A stretch of 64,000 bases of DNA from Roseburia sp. (GTDB lineage Bacteria; Bacillota; Clostridia; Oscillospirales; Ruminococcaceae), in NCBI GenBank assembly GCA_023666265.1, contig JAMPCH010000001.1, positions 1-64,000 of the forward strand, given 5' to 3'. The translations under genes were made by a program, and so were the position numbers. Within the stretch, counting starts at the first letter, position 1. Every line of letters starts with the position of its first letter. Of the stretch, positions 42,801 to 53,069 are shown piece after piece. A model generated the notes under the pieces. That model searched no databases, had not been told where the DNA came from, and saw only the letters and a list, made by a program, of their open reading frames with translations.

Positions 42801-43023
42801 GAATATCATTTCCCTTCTCGAGAGCGGGAAGATCAACTATGTAATCTCGACCTCGGAAACGGGACGAAAGCCCGCGCGGGAAAGCGTAAAGCTTCGCCGT
42901 AAGTCCGTCGAGCGGTCGATCGCCTGTCTTACGTCGATCGATACCGCGAACGCGCTGATCTCGTGTATCGAGATGAATGAGTCGATCGACGGCGTCGAGA
43001 TGGTCGATATTACGACGATTTAG
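39817..43023 (+). CDS. carB: carbamoyl-phosphate synthase large subunit
   Basis: Makes carbamoyl phosphate from bicarbonate, ammonia and ATP. The 1068-residue protein has two homologous ATP-grasp halves, beginning [20 protein letters not shown] and, at ~residue 556, [20 protein letters not shown], and a C-terminal MGS-like regulatory domain ([23 protein letters not shown]). It directly abuts the carA stop. Confidence 0.96.
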   Translation: [1068 protein letters not shown]

Positions 43024-43037
43024 GAAAGGTTATTGCG

Positions 43038-43583
43038 ATGAAATTGGGGAATATTACCTTTAAAAGACGTTATTCCTTGGTTTGGCTTCTGGCGGATCTG
43101 CTTTCCGCCGCCGCGCTCTTTTATATCGGGTTTATCGTCTATTCCTGCGCGCTGGACATCGAGCAGGTCAACCGCCTCAATCAAACCGAGACGGATCTCG
43201 GCTTCCTTCGGTGGGAGCCGCTCCTGCTTTGGGTCGGTCTCGGGGCGGTCGTTTGGGCGGTCTCGCTTTTCCTGATCTTACGCCCGCGAAAAATGCCGAA
43301 GAAATATTTCGTGAACGAAAAAAACGCCGTGCGTTTTTGCGGCACGGTGGATATAGGGATCTGTTGCGTGCGGCTGTTAGTGCTGTTGGCGCTTTCCGAG
43401 GGATGTTACTTTCATATGACGATGATCTTACAGCGTTTTGTTTTTGACTTTACGACGCCGATCGTCGATCTCGCGACGATTGCGGCGGCGATCGCGTTTA
43501 CGCGGATACGCCTCCGCGCGATCAGCGACAGCGCGAAGGCGGAGGAAGAGAAGCAAAAGGAACGCCGGATCATTGAGGGCTGA
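43038..43583 (+). CDS. multi-span membrane protein of unknown function
   Basis: A 181-residue protein with about four hydrophobic segments (near residues 13-36, 62-82, 105-122 and 140-156) and a charged, coiled-coil-like tail rich in Lys/Glu. I recognise no family. It lies 14 bp after carB and before pyrK, inside the pyrimidine cluster. That may mean cotranscription with pyr genes, but no uracil-transport motif is visible. Confidence 0.6.
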   Translation: MKLGNITFKRRYSLVWLLADLLSAAALFYIGFIVYSCALDIEQVNRLNQTETDLGFLRWEPLLLWVGLGAVVWAVSLFLILRPRKMPKKYFVNEKNAVRFCGTVDIGICCVRLLVLLALSEGCYFHMTMILQRFVFDFTTPIVDLATIAAAIAFTRIRLRAISDSAKAEEEKQKERRIIEG

Positions 43584-43695
43584 TTTGTTCTTATTTTTTA
43601 ATAGCAGGAACAAAAAGCGGCGGGCTTTGAGATCAGCGGGGAGGGTAGCCCGCGCGGTCGGGTTTTTATAAAAATAACGGAAGGGAAGGATCGAA

Positions 43696-43800
43696 GTTTG
43701 AAAAATCGAAGATTTTTCAAACACGTTGTTTGTGCCTCGGCGTAGCAAAGCTAAACTTCTCGGCACAAACTGCCTTCAGAGGAAGGGAATGGTCATAAAA
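43696..43800 (+). repeat. two-hairpin leader element, copy B (before pyrK)
   Basis: Same architecture as 19798-19902: hairpin 1 at 43696-43722, hairpin 2 with GTTTGTGCC/GGCACAAAC at 43728-43770, and then the pyrK ribosome site. Seven differences from copy A over about 108 bases, counted to the end of the start codon; the change in the GCTAC arm weakens the inner stem. Confidence 0.85.
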
Positions 43801-44574
43801 ATGTCTTATCAATGCGGTCTGGCGCGGTTAGTCGAAAAGAAGGCGCTCGCGGTGGAGATCTATTCGTTTATCGTACTTTGTCCCGAGGTCGCCGCGATCG
43901 CGAAATGCGGACAATTCGTCCATATCCGCGTTCCCGGCTTTACGCTTCGCCGCCCGATCTCGATCTGTGAGATCGACCGAGAGGCGGGAACGATCCGCCT
44001 TGTCTTTGAGATCCGAGGGGAGGGAACGCGGAAGCTCTCCGAAATAAACGTCGGCGAGGAGATCGACTGGATCGCGCCGCTCGGAAACGGCTTTTCGCCG
44101 ATAGACCCCGTCGAAAAGCACGTGATCGCGGTCGGCGGCGGGATCGGCGTTCCGCCGATGCTCGAGGCGGCGAAGTCGTATCCGAACGCTATCGCGATCC
44201 TCGGCTTTCGCGATTACCGCCGCGTGATCCTGACCGAGGATTTTGAAAGATACGGGATCGTGACCTTCCTTTGTACCGACGACGGAAGCGTCGGGCTTCA
44301 CGGGACGGTCGCGCTCCCGCTGAAAAAAGAGCTTGAGAAGGGGGACGTCGGCGCGGTCTTTGCCTGCGGTCCAAAGCCGATGTTACGTGCCGTCCAATCG
44401 CTCGCGCGGGAATACGGCGTATTCTGTGAGCTATCTTTAGAGGAACGTATGGGCTGTGGCGTCGGCGCGTGCGTGGGGTGTGTATGTAAGGTCGTTCGGG
44501 GCGGGGAAGAAAAGCTTCTCCGCGTATGTAAGGACGGTCCGATCTTTAACGCGGAGGAGGCGATACTCGAATGA
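43801..44574 (+). CDS. pyrK: dihydroorotate dehydrogenase B, electron transfer subunit
   Basis: FAD and [2Fe-2S] subunit that passes electrons from dihydroorotate to NAD+. The FAD motif is LRRPISICEI, the NAD region IAVGGGIGVPPMLEAAK, and the iron-sulfur cysteines lie in MGCGVGACVGCVCKV plus a later RVCKDG. The length is 257 residues from ATG 43801; an upstream extension of the frame runs through the repeated leader and is not real. It overlaps pyrD by 4 bp. Confidence 0.93.
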   Translation: MSYQCGLARLVEKKALAVEIYSFIVLCPEVAAIAKCGQFVHIRVPGFTLRRPISICEIDREAGTIRLVFEIRGEGTRKLSEINVGEEIDWIAPLGNGFSPIDPVEKHVIAVGGGIGVPPMLEAAKSYPNAIAILGFRDYRRVILTEDFERYGIVTFLCTDDGSVGLHGTVALPLKKELEKGDVGAVFACGPKPMLRAVQSLAREYGVFCELSLEERMGCGVGACVGCVCKVVRGGEEKLLRVCKDGPIFNAEEAILE

Positions 44575-45482
44575 AGGATCTATCGGTCAAGGTCGCGGGC
44601 GTATCCTTCCCGAACCCGGTGATCGCCGCTTCGGGTACTTACGGCTTTGGCGAGGATTATGCGCCGCTTTATCCATTGAACCGTCTCGGCGGGATCTCCT
44701 GTAAGGGTACGACCATAGACGAAAAGCTCGGAAACCTCCCGCCTCGGATCGCCGAGACGAAATGCGGTATGCTGAACGCGGTGGGATTGCAAAACCCGGG
44801 ATCGGAAGTATTTATCGAGCGGTACCTTCCGAAGCTGAAAAAAGAGGGAAACGTCATCATCGCGAATATCGCGGGCGCGATTCTCGAGGATTATCGGAAT
44901 ATCGCCGAACGGCTCGACGGGACGGACGTGGATATGCTCGAGCTGAATATCTCCTGTCCGAACGTAAAGCAGGGCGGCGCGACCTGGGGGACGACCTGCG
45001 CGGGCGCGGCGGCGGTCACCAAGGCGGTTCGCGCGGCGACGAAAAAGCCGATCATGGTCAAGCTAACCCCAAACGTGACCGACATAACGGAGATCGCGCG
45101 GGCGGTCGAGGCGGAGGGCGCGGATTGTCTCTCGCTGATCAATACCCTACTCGGGATGAGGATCGATATACGGACGGGTCGCCCCGTCCTTCATAATAAC
45201 GTCGGCGGATATTCGGGTTCCGGAATTTTCCCCGTCGCGCTCAGAATGGTGTGGCAGGTCGCGAACGCGGTCAAGATCGACGTGGTCGGAATGGGCGGGA
45301 TCTCGACCGCCGAGGACGCGATCGAGATGATGATGGCGGGGGCGAAGGCGATACAGGTCGGGACGGCGATCTTTACCGACCCCTATGCGCCGTTAAAGAT
45401 CCTCGGCGGAATCGAGAAGTATATGGAAGAGCGGGGGATCGAGTCTCTTTCCGAGATCACGGGGGCGGTTCGCCCGTGGTAA
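44571..45482 (+). CDS. pyrD: dihydroorotate dehydrogenase B, catalytic subunit
   Basis: FMN enzyme oxidising dihydroorotate to orotate, class 1B. The signature LELNISCPNVKQGG is near residues 122-135; VKLTPNVTDI and MGGISTAEDAIEMMMAGA form the FMN phosphate site. At 303 residues and paired with pyrK by an ATGA overlap, it is the NAD-linked type expected in an anaerobe. Confidence 0.95.
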   Translation: MKDLSVKVAGVSFPNPVIAASGTYGFGEDYAPLYPLNRLGGISCKGTTIDEKLGNLPPRIAETKCGMLNAVGLQNPGSEVFIERYLPKLKKEGNVIIANIAGAILEDYRNIAERLDGTDVDMLELNISCPNVKQGGATWGTTCAGAAAVTKAVRAATKKPIMVKLTPNVTDITEIARAVEAEGADCLSLINTLLGMRIDIRTGRPVLHNNVGGYSGSGIFPVALRMVWQVANAVKIDVVGMGGISTAEDAIEMMMAGAKAIQVGTAIFTDPYAPLKILGGIEKYMEERGIESLSEITGAVRPW

Positions 45483-46144
45483 CGACGGTTTATCTGATCC
45501 GTCATTGTGAGGCGCTCGGAAACGCGGCGAGGACGATCCAAGGAAGCACGGACTGTGACATTAGTCCGAAAGGCGCGCTCCAGCTCGAGAAGCTGACGGA
45601 GCGGTGTCGCTCGATCCCGTTTGACATTGTTTATTCCTCGCCGCTGATCCGCGCGTTAAAAACCGCAGAAGCGGCGGTCGGCGGGCGAGCGATCCCGATC
45701 CTGACCGACGACGGGCTTCGCGAGCTCCATTACGGTCTTATGGAGGAGAGAGGATACGAGGAGCTGGAAGCGCTTTTCCCGCAAGAGAATGAGATCTTTC
45801 AGGAGGATTTCGGGCGCTTCCATGCGCCTCGGGGCGAGTCGGTCGCCAAGGTATATGAACGGACGGCGAAGTCGTTTGAAAGGATCGTTCGAGGAAACCC
45901 GGGGAAGGTGATCGGGATCTTTTCACACGGGACGGCGCTGCGGGCGCTGTTCGCGTATCTCCATGGGCTTCCCTATGAACGGGCGGGCGAGATCGTCAGA
46001 ATGGGGAATACGGCGATCTCTTGTGTTCGGGTCGGGGAAAACGGGGAAAAGACCGTTCTCTTTGAGAACGATTATGAACATATACAGCAGGACGAGAGAA
46101 CGGCGGTAAAACAGATGTGGTGGGGCGAGGAACGAGAGGCGTAA
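45476..46144 (+). CDS. histidine phosphatase family protein
   Basis: A 222-residue phosphoglycerate-mutase-like phosphatase. The catalytic VYLIRHCEALGNAA holds the RH motif, LRELHYGLMEERGYEEL follows, and the second His is in GIFSHGTALRAL. The chosen start is GTG 45476, overlapping the pyrD stop; the longer upstream frame is a shadow of pyrD. The substrate is unknown; cobalamin-phosphate or sugar-phosphate phosphatases are possible. Confidence 0.82.
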   Translation: MVTTVYLIRHCEALGNAARTIQGSTDCDISPKGALQLEKLTERCRSIPFDIVYSSPLIRALKTAEAAVGGRAIPILTDDGLRELHYGLMEERGYEELEALFPQENEIFQEDFGRFHAPRGESVAKVYERTAKSFERIVRGNPGKVIGIFSHGTALRALFAYLHGLPYERAGEIVRMGNTAISCVRVGENGEKTVLFENDYEHIQQDERTAVKQMWWGEEREA

Positions 46145-46151
46145 GGGCGCA

Positions 46152-46170
46152 CGCCTTCCCAAAAAAATAA
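46152..46170 (+). repeat. post-stop repeat motif, copy 2
   Basis: CGCCTTCCCAAAAAAATAA eight bases after the histidine phosphatase stop, preceded by GGGCG. Confidence 0.6.
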
Positions 46171-46241
46171 AGAAAATAAAGATAAAAGGACGAACGGCGC
46201 GTCAAAAGAGGAAAACATTCCCGATTCTTACGGTTTTACTC

Positions 46242-46270
46242 TTGACGAAGCGGAAAAGTTGTAGTATAAT
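46242..46270 (+). promoter_or_regulatory. promoter of the ilvBNC operon
   Basis: TTGACG (46242-46247), 17-bp spacer, TATAAT (46265-46270). The leader is only about 45 nt; no T-box or attenuator is seen. Confidence 0.82.
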
Positions 46271-46323
46271 ATAATTTATAATGGATCAAATAAGAAAAGC
46301 GATTTTGAACTGGGGTGGATTGT

Positions 46324-47955
46324 TTGGCGGAAAAAATAACGGTTGCGCGGGCAATGGTAAAATGTCTTGAGGCGGAGGGGATCCGACATATTTTCGGGTA
46401 TCCCGGCGCGGCGATTTGTCCTTTTTACGACGAGCTTCTTTCGTCGGAGATCCGACATATCTTAGTGCGGCACGAGGTGAACGGCGGACACAGCGCGAGC
46501 GGCTACGCGAGAATGACGGGGAAGCCGGCGGTCTGTGTCGCGACCTCGGGACCGGGCGCGACGAACCTTATTACCGCGATCGCGACCGCTTATATGGATA
46601 GTATCCCGCTCGTCGTGATCACGGGTCAGGTCAATTCCGATCAGATCGGGCGCGACGTCTTTCAAGAGGCGGATATTACCGGCTCCGCCGAGCCATTTGT
46701 AAAACACAGCTTTCTCGTGAAAGACCCGGGGGAGCTTTGTATTGATTTTAAGAAGGCGTTTTATATCGCGGGTTCGGGTCGTCCGGGACCGGTTTTGATT
46801 GACATCCCGATGGACGTACAAAAAATGGAATGTGACTTTTTGTACCCCGAAAAGATCGACATTCGCTCTTATCGCCCGAAGATCGAAGGGAATAAGCTTC
46901 AGGTAAAGCGGATCGCCGACGCGATTGAGAAGGCGGAGCGTCCGCTGATCTGTGCGGGCGGCGGCGTTTTTACGGCGAACGCCGAGGAGGAGCTAAAAAA
47001 GATCAGCGAGATCTGTGACATTCCCGTTATCAATACCATGATGGGGCTCAGTAGTATGGATATGGCGCACCGCCTGTATTTCGGGATGCTCGGTATGCAC
47101 GGTGTTCCTTCGGCGAATTACGCGGTCGCGAACTGCGACCTGTTCATTCTGCTCGGCGCGCGTGTCGGCGACCGCGCCGTCACGGCGGTAAAACAGCTCA
47201 GTAAGGTCGATGTGATCCATATCGACATTGACCCCGCCGAGATCGGGAAAAATCTTCCCGCGACGACCCCGATGGTCGGGGATCTAAAGGTCATTTTAAA
47301 TCAGCTTCTCGCCTGTGTCCATGAGCGCAAGCATACGGAATGGGTCGTGGCGATCGCGAAGGTAAAAGCGGAGGCGGACGCGAAGGAGGCGGGCGATGAG
47401 ATCGCGGGATCGGTCAATCCGAAGCAGTTTATCCGGCTTTTGAGCCGTCACCTCCCGGAGGGAGCGGCGGTCGTCGCGGACGTCGGACAAAACCAGATCT
47501 GGACGGCGAACAATCTCTTCCTACGAAACGGAAGGTTTATGACGGCGGGCGGTATGGGTACGATGGGATATTCCGTCCCCGCCGCGATCGGCGCGAAGCT
47601 CGCGCGACCGTCGGCGGAGGTCGTCGCGGTCTGCGGCGACGGGAGCTTCCAGATGCAGTTCATGGAGCTGGCGACCGCGGTCCAGCACGAGATACCCATT
47701 AAGGTGATCGTCATGGTGAACCGCTATCTCGGTATGGTTCGGGAAGTCCAGGAAAATGTCTACGGTAACCGCCTGATCGCGGTAAGCTTAGACGGAAGTC
47801 CGAGCTTCGAGAAGATCGCGGAGGCTTACGGGATCGCCTCGGAGACCGTAACGGATCTTTCCGAGGCGGAGGGCGCGATCGGGCGAATGTTGAGTTCGGA
47901 TCGTCCGTACCTGCTTCAGGTCATGGTAAAGGAAACGGAAAAAACGATATTGTGA
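46324..47955 (+). CDS. ilvB: acetolactate synthase catalytic subunit
   Basis: ThDP enzyme condensing pyruvate to acetolactate in branched-chain amino acid synthesis. The catalytic Glu lies in VRHEVNGGHSASGYARM, FAD-binding GQVNSDQIG and the ThDP motif CGDGSFQMQFMELATAVQ are present. At 543 residues it is at the short end for the family. TTG 46324 is preferred because GGGGTGG lies 5 bases before it; an in-frame GTG at 46315 lacks a ribosome site. Confidence 0.92.
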   Translation: MAEKITVARAMVKCLEAEGIRHIFGYPGAAICPFYDELLSSEIRHILVRHEVNGGHSASGYARMTGKPAVCVATSGPGATNLITAIATAYMDSIPLVVITGQVNSDQIGRDVFQEADITGSAEPFVKHSFLVKDPGELCIDFKKAFYIAGSGRPGPVLIDIPMDVQKMECDFLYPEKIDIRSYRPKIEGNKLQVKRIADAIEKAERPLICAGGGVFTANAEEELKKISEICDIPVINTMMGLSSMDMAHRLYFGMLGMHGVPSANYAVANCDLFILLGARVGDRAVTAVKQLSKVDVIHIDIDPAEIGKNLPATTPMVGDLKVILNQLLACVHERKHTEWVVAIAKVKAEADAKEAGDEIAGSVNPKQFIRLLSRHLPEGAAVVADVGQNQIWTANNLFLRNGRFMTAGGMGTMGYSVPAAIGAKLARPSAEVVAVCGDGSFQMQFMELATAVQHEIPIKVIVMVNRYLGMVREVQENVYGNRLIAVSLDGSPSFEKIAEAYGIASETVTDLSEAEGAIGRMLSSDRPYLLQVMVKETEKTIL

Positions 47956-47988
47956 TCGTTCGAAAAAACGAGCGTTAGGAATCAATCA

Positions 47989-48480
47989 ATGAAACATACG
48001 ATCTCTATTTTAGTTGAAAATCAGGCGGGCGTTCTCGCGCGGATCGCCGGGCTTTTCGCGCGGCGCGCCTATAATATCGACAGTCTCGCGGTCGGCGTAA
48101 CGGAGGACGAGCGCGTTTCCCGCGTTACGATCGTCGCGCGGGGGAGCGACTATATGCTCGAACAGATCTTAAAACAGCTCAATAAGCTGATCGACGTGAT
48201 CAAGGTAAAGACCGTCAGCGAGAAGGAGCTTTTAACGCGCGAGCTCGTCTTGGTAAAGGTGAGCTGTACGCCCGCGCAACGGGCGGAGCTGATCTCGATC
48301 GCGAAGATCACCGAGGCGAAGATCTCCGATATTTCCGTCAGTACAATGACGCTCGAGTTATCGGACTATGAGGGGAAGATCCGTACCTTTGAGGAGCTTT
48401 TACGTCCCTATGGGATCAAGGAGATCGTTCGGACGGGTACGATCGCGATCCAGCGGGGAAGCACGTCGTTATCCCTATAA
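47989..48480 (+). CDS. ilvN: acetolactate synthase small (regulatory) subunit
   Basis: The 163-residue valine-sensing subunit. The N-terminal ACT domain begins TISILVENQAGVLARIAGLFARRAYN (shown in the first ~30 residues), followed by a C-terminal domain with RELVLVKVSC. Its length matches the Bacillota IlvH/IlvN. It lies 33 bp after ilvB. Confidence 0.94.
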   Translation: MKHTISILVENQAGVLARIAGLFARRAYNIDSLAVGVTEDERVSRVTIVARGSDYMLEQILKQLNKLIDVIKVKTVSEKELLTRELVLVKVSCTPAQRAELISIAKITEAKISDISVSTMTLELSDYEGKIRTFEELLRPYGIKEIVRTGTIAIQRGSTSLSL

Positions 48481-48513
48481 ACCTATAAAAAACGCCGACA
48501 GGCGCATGAATAA

Positions 48514-50264
<1,751 letters not shown>

Positions 50265-50332
50265 CCTAGGCGCACAATATCGCCCCGAGCGAATACTGCC
50301 CTAAAAATTTACAACGAAAGGAAACGCGAGGT

Positions 50333-50950
50333 ATGAAAATTTTTTACGATTTAAACGGCGCTCTTTACGCGAACATTACAAATCAATGTCCGTGCGCCTG
50401 TACGTTTTGTATCCGTAAAAACTCGGACTCGGTCGGCGGGAACGAGAGCCTTTGGCTGGAGCATGAGCCGAGCCTCGAGGAGATCAAGGCGGCGTTTGAC
50501 GCGGTCGATCATACGAAATACGACGAGGTCGTTTTTTGCGGCTACGGCGAGCCGATGTCGCGCCCGACCGACCTGATCGAGACGGCGCGGTATATCAAGG
50601 AAACGTCGGGTATGAAGATCCGCGTGAATACGAACGGGCTCGTCTCTTTTATGCACCCGACCTTTGACTTGTACGCTATGCGCGGGGCGATCGATCGCCT
50701 ATCGATCAGCTTAAACGCCTCCGATCCCGAGAAATACGATCGGATCGTCCGCTCGCGTTTCGGGCTTCCCGCGTATAACGCCATGCTGAATTTCGCGATC
50801 GTTTCCGCTTCGTTTATCCCCGATGTTTCCTTTACGATCGTGGACGTGATCGGCGAGGAGGAGGTCAAGGCTTGTCGTCAAAGATCGGACGACCTCGGGA
50901 TCCCGCTTCGCGTGCGGCATTATATTTCCGACAACGAGGCATATCAATAA
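50333..50950 (+). CDS. radical SAM protein, TatD-associated type (TIGR04038-like)
   Basis: A 205-residue short radical-SAM protein. The iron-sulfur motif CxxxCxxC appears as CPCACTFC near residues 19-26; GYGEPMSRP is the SAM-binding GGEP-type motif, and IRVNTNGL the following strand. This small family is often fused to or next to TatD nucleases; no tatD is seen here. Reaction unknown. It is 15 bp before nrdG. Confidence 0.8.
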   Translation: MKIFYDLNGALYANITNQCPCACTFCIRKNSDSVGGNESLWLEHEPSLEEIKAAFDAVDHTKYDEVVFCGYGEPMSRPTDLIETARYIKETSGMKIRVNTNGLVSFMHPTFDLYAMRGAIDRLSISLNASDPEKYDRIVRSRFGLPAYNAMLNFAIVSASFIPDVSFTIVDVIGEEEVKACRQRSDDLGIPLRVRHYISDNEAYQ

Positions 50951-50965
50951 GAGAGGGGTTTTATC

Positions 50966-51469
50966 ATGCTGATCCGTTTGGCGGGACTTGTCCCGGAGTC
51001 GATCGTGGACGGACCGGGGCTTCGCTTCGCGATCTTTGTACAGGGCTGTCCCCATCGGTGTGAGGGCTGTCACAATCCCGAAACGCACGATTTCGGCGCG
51101 GGTCGGCTCGCGGACACGGATCGGCTTTTTAAAAAGATCCGACAGTTTCCGCTGGTTCGCGGGGTGACCTTTTCGGGCGGGGAGCCTTTTTGTCAAGCCG
51201 AGCCGCTTGCCGAGCTTGGGAAGGCGCTCAAGTCGGTCGGCTATCATCTTATGAGCTATTCGGGCTATACCTTTGAGGAACTGGTCGAGCGGGCGGAGGG
51301 AGATCGATCTGTTCGGGAACTCCTCGAACGGTTGGATCTGTTGGTAGACGGACGGTTTGTACTGGCGGAACGAAGCCTTGAGCTGAAATTTCGTGGAAGC
51401 CGCAATCAAAGGATCTTAGACATTCCGAAAAGCTTAACGGCGGGGAAAGCGGTCGAAGCGGAGCTTTAA
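50966..51469 (+). CDS. nrdG: anaerobic ribonucleotide reductase activating protein (radical SAM)
   Basis: Generates the glycyl radical in NrdD under anaerobic conditions. The 167-residue protein has the radical-SAM cysteines in [17 protein letters not shown] (about residues 30-47) and [12 protein letters not shown]. NrdD is not in the window, so the gene is separated from its partner. The sequence leaves some chance that it is a related activase, but the [14 protein letters not shown] start is typical NrdG. Confidence 0.85.
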   Translation: MLIRLAGLVPESIVDGPGLRFAIFVQGCPHRCEGCHNPETHDFGAGRLADTDRLFKKIRQFPLVRGVTFSGGEPFCQAEPLAELGKALKSVGYHLMSYSGYTFEELVERAEGDRSVRELLERLDLLVDGRFVLAERSLELKFRGSRNQRILDIPKSLTAGKAVEAEL

Positions 51470-51534
51470 ATCTGTTCACATACCGCAAGAGCGGGAATAT
51501 AATAAAGCAACGAATTATAAAGGGGGAGAAGGAC

Positions 51535-52692
51535 TTGCTTCTGCTCGCGAGGCTTTTTATACCGAATTATAAAAATACCGACGATCCGACGGTTCGGCGG
51601 CGCTACGCCCAGCTTACGGGCGCGGCGGGGATCGTCTTAAATCTCTTTCTTTCCGTTTTAAAGCTGATCGCGGGCGCGATCTCCGGCTCGATCGCGATCA
51701 CCGCCGACGCGCTCAATAATCTCTCCGACGCGGGGACTTCGCTCGTAACGATCGTGAGCTTTAAGCTCGCGGAAGCGCCCGCCGACCGAAAGCACCCTTT
51801 CGGTCACGGGAGGATCGAGTATGTCGGGGGACTGATCGTGGCGGGTATGATCCTTTTGGTGGGGTATGAGCTGCTTCGCGACTCGATCGCGAAGATCCTT
51901 TCGCCCGAGCCGATCGCCTTTCATTATTCCTCGCTCGTGATCCTGATCGTTTCGGTACTGGTGAAACTCTACATTTTCTCGTATAATCGTAAGATCGGCG
52001 AAATGATCCGATCCGTGGCGATGAAGGCGGCGGCGCTCGACAGTCTTTCGGACTGCGTCTCGACCGGGGCGGTCATTGTCGGCTTTTTGATCTACGGGAT
52101 CTTTTCGGTCGATCTCGACGGTTGGATCGGACTCCTCGTGGTCGGCTTTATCGTTAAGACAGGACTGGAGGCGGCGAAAGAAAGCCTCGCGCCGCTCCTC
52201 GGCGAAAAGCCCGACCCCGCGTTTGTGGCGGAGATCCGTAAAACGGTACTGGATAGTGACGGGATCATCGGGCTTCATGACCTAATCGTCCACAATTACG
52301 GGGTCGGGGCGAATATGATCTCGCTCCACGCCGAGATCCCCGCCGGGATGAGCTTCACCGACGCGCACGAGCTGATCGACCGCCTTGAGCATGAGTTAAA
52401 GGAAAAATTCGGCGTGAGCGTTACCATTCATATGGATCCCGTCGAGGCGGAGACGGAGCAGTCGCATTATTACCGTGAAATGCTGGAAAAGATCCTTTCG
52501 GAGCTTGGCGTGACCATGCATGATTTTCGTATGACCGAGGGGAAGCATCGAAAAAACCTGATCTTTGATATTGTCGTCCCGTTTCAGCACCCGAAAAAGG
52601 ATCTCGAGCTCGTTCAGCTCATAAAAGAGCGTATCCGGGCGCAGGACGACTCGGTCGACGCGGTGATCAACGTCGATAAAGAGCTGATATAG
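51535..52692 (+). CDS. cation diffusion facilitator family transporter
   Basis: A metal-cation/proton antiporter of 385 residues. The N-terminal ~210 residues hold six hydrophobic segments with metal-site motifs in ADALNNLSDAGTS and KAAALDSLSDCVST, and KHPFGHGRIEYVGGL between segments. A cytoplasmic ferredoxin-like domain follows (VHNYGVGANMISLHAEIP). It has an extra ~90-residue C-terminal part repeating this theme. The start is TTG after GGGGGAGAAGG. Metal specificity (Mn, Zn or Fe) is not decidable. Confidence 0.88.
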   Translation: MLLLARLFIPNYKNTDDPTVRRRYAQLTGAAGIVLNLFLSVLKLIAGAISGSIAITADALNNLSDAGTSLVTIVSFKLAEAPADRKHPFGHGRIEYVGGLIVAGMILLVGYELLRDSIAKILSPEPIAFHYSSLVILIVSVLVKLYIFSYNRKIGEMIRSVAMKAAALDSLSDCVSTGAVIVGFLIYGIFSVDLDGWIGLLVVGFIVKTGLEAAKESLAPLLGEKPDPAFVAEIRKTVLDSDGIIGLHDLIVHNYGVGANMISLHAEIPAGMSFTDAHELIDRLEHELKEKFGVSVTIHMDPVEAETEQSHYYREMLEKILSELGVTMHDFRMTEGKHRKNLIFDIVVPFQHPKKDLELVQLIKERIRAQDDSVDAVINVDKELI

Positions 52693-52695
52693 TAG

Positions 52696-52788
52696 ATCGC
52701 CTCGGAAACTCCCGAAATACCGGCTGACCGATCCTTAGCGCAAAAATCCCGTCGCCATTCATCATTCCGTAAGTTCCCGAGGAGGTCT
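52696..52788 (-). repeat. MITE-like element, internally deleted copy
   Basis: About 93 bp, starting 3 bases after the stop of the cation transporter gene. Its ends are imperfect inverted repeats (CCTCGGAAACTCCCGAAAT and the complement of ATTCCGTAAGTTCCCGAGG). In inverted orientation it matches both ends of the element at 53078-53242: about 45/53 bases at one end and 25/30 at the other. The middle ~75 bp is missing. Confidence 0.75.
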
Positions 52789-52795
52789 AATGAAA

Positions 52796-52832
52796 AAAGC
52801 GGTACGACGACGGATCGTACCGCTTTATATTT
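52796..52832 (+). terminator. terminator of the cation transporter gene
   Basis: AAAGCGGTACGA (52796-52807) pairs with TCGTACCGCTTT (52815-52826), then ATATTT. The MITE-like copy lies between the gene and this terminator. Confidence 0.8.
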
Positions 52833-52836
52833 GGAC

Positions 52837-52886
52837 GCAGAGACTCCTGCCCGCGATGTTTCTCGGGAATGAGTCTTTGCTTTTTT
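52837..52886 (+). terminator. second terminator-like hairpin
   Basis: An interrupted stem (GCA, AGACTC and CCCG paired with CGGG, GAGTCT and TGC) is followed by TTTTTT at 52881-52886. Further on, TGAAGCTC and GAGCTTCA form another inverted repeat around 52890-52955. The 574-base gap 52693-53266 holds these elements, one promoter and two repeats, but no gene. Confidence 0.55.
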
Positions 52887-53040
52887 GGGAATGAAGCTCG
52901 AACGACGGGAAGCGCGGGGATCGCCGTTTTTCTCCCGAGAGCTTCATACGCCGAGTTGGCTTTCGAAAGCGCCGTTCATCATTATATTCATAAAAAAACA
53001 AAGTTATTCCGATTTTTGGAGGATTTTCAATTCATTTTCA

Positions 53041-53069
53041 TTGAATTTTTCGCGAAAGTATGGTATACT
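53041..53069 (+). promoter_or_regulatory. promoter of the sugar transferase gene
   Basis: TTGAAT (53041-53046), 17-bp spacer, TATACT (53064-53069). The transcript would carry the complete MITE-like element in its 5' leader. Confidence 0.78.

Noticed and set aside
45251-45475. N-terminal extension of the histidine phosphatase
   Set aside because: Arg/Gly/Asp-rich translation typical of an out-of-frame reading of pyrD; the GTG at 45476 gives the correct domain start.
46281-46370. 29-codon frame starting at ATG 46281 ahead of and overlapping ilvB, a possible leader peptide
   Set aside because: It has no ribosome site, begins only a few bases after the predicted transcript start, is not enriched in Ile, Leu or Val beyond chance, and no terminator/antiterminator pair follows.
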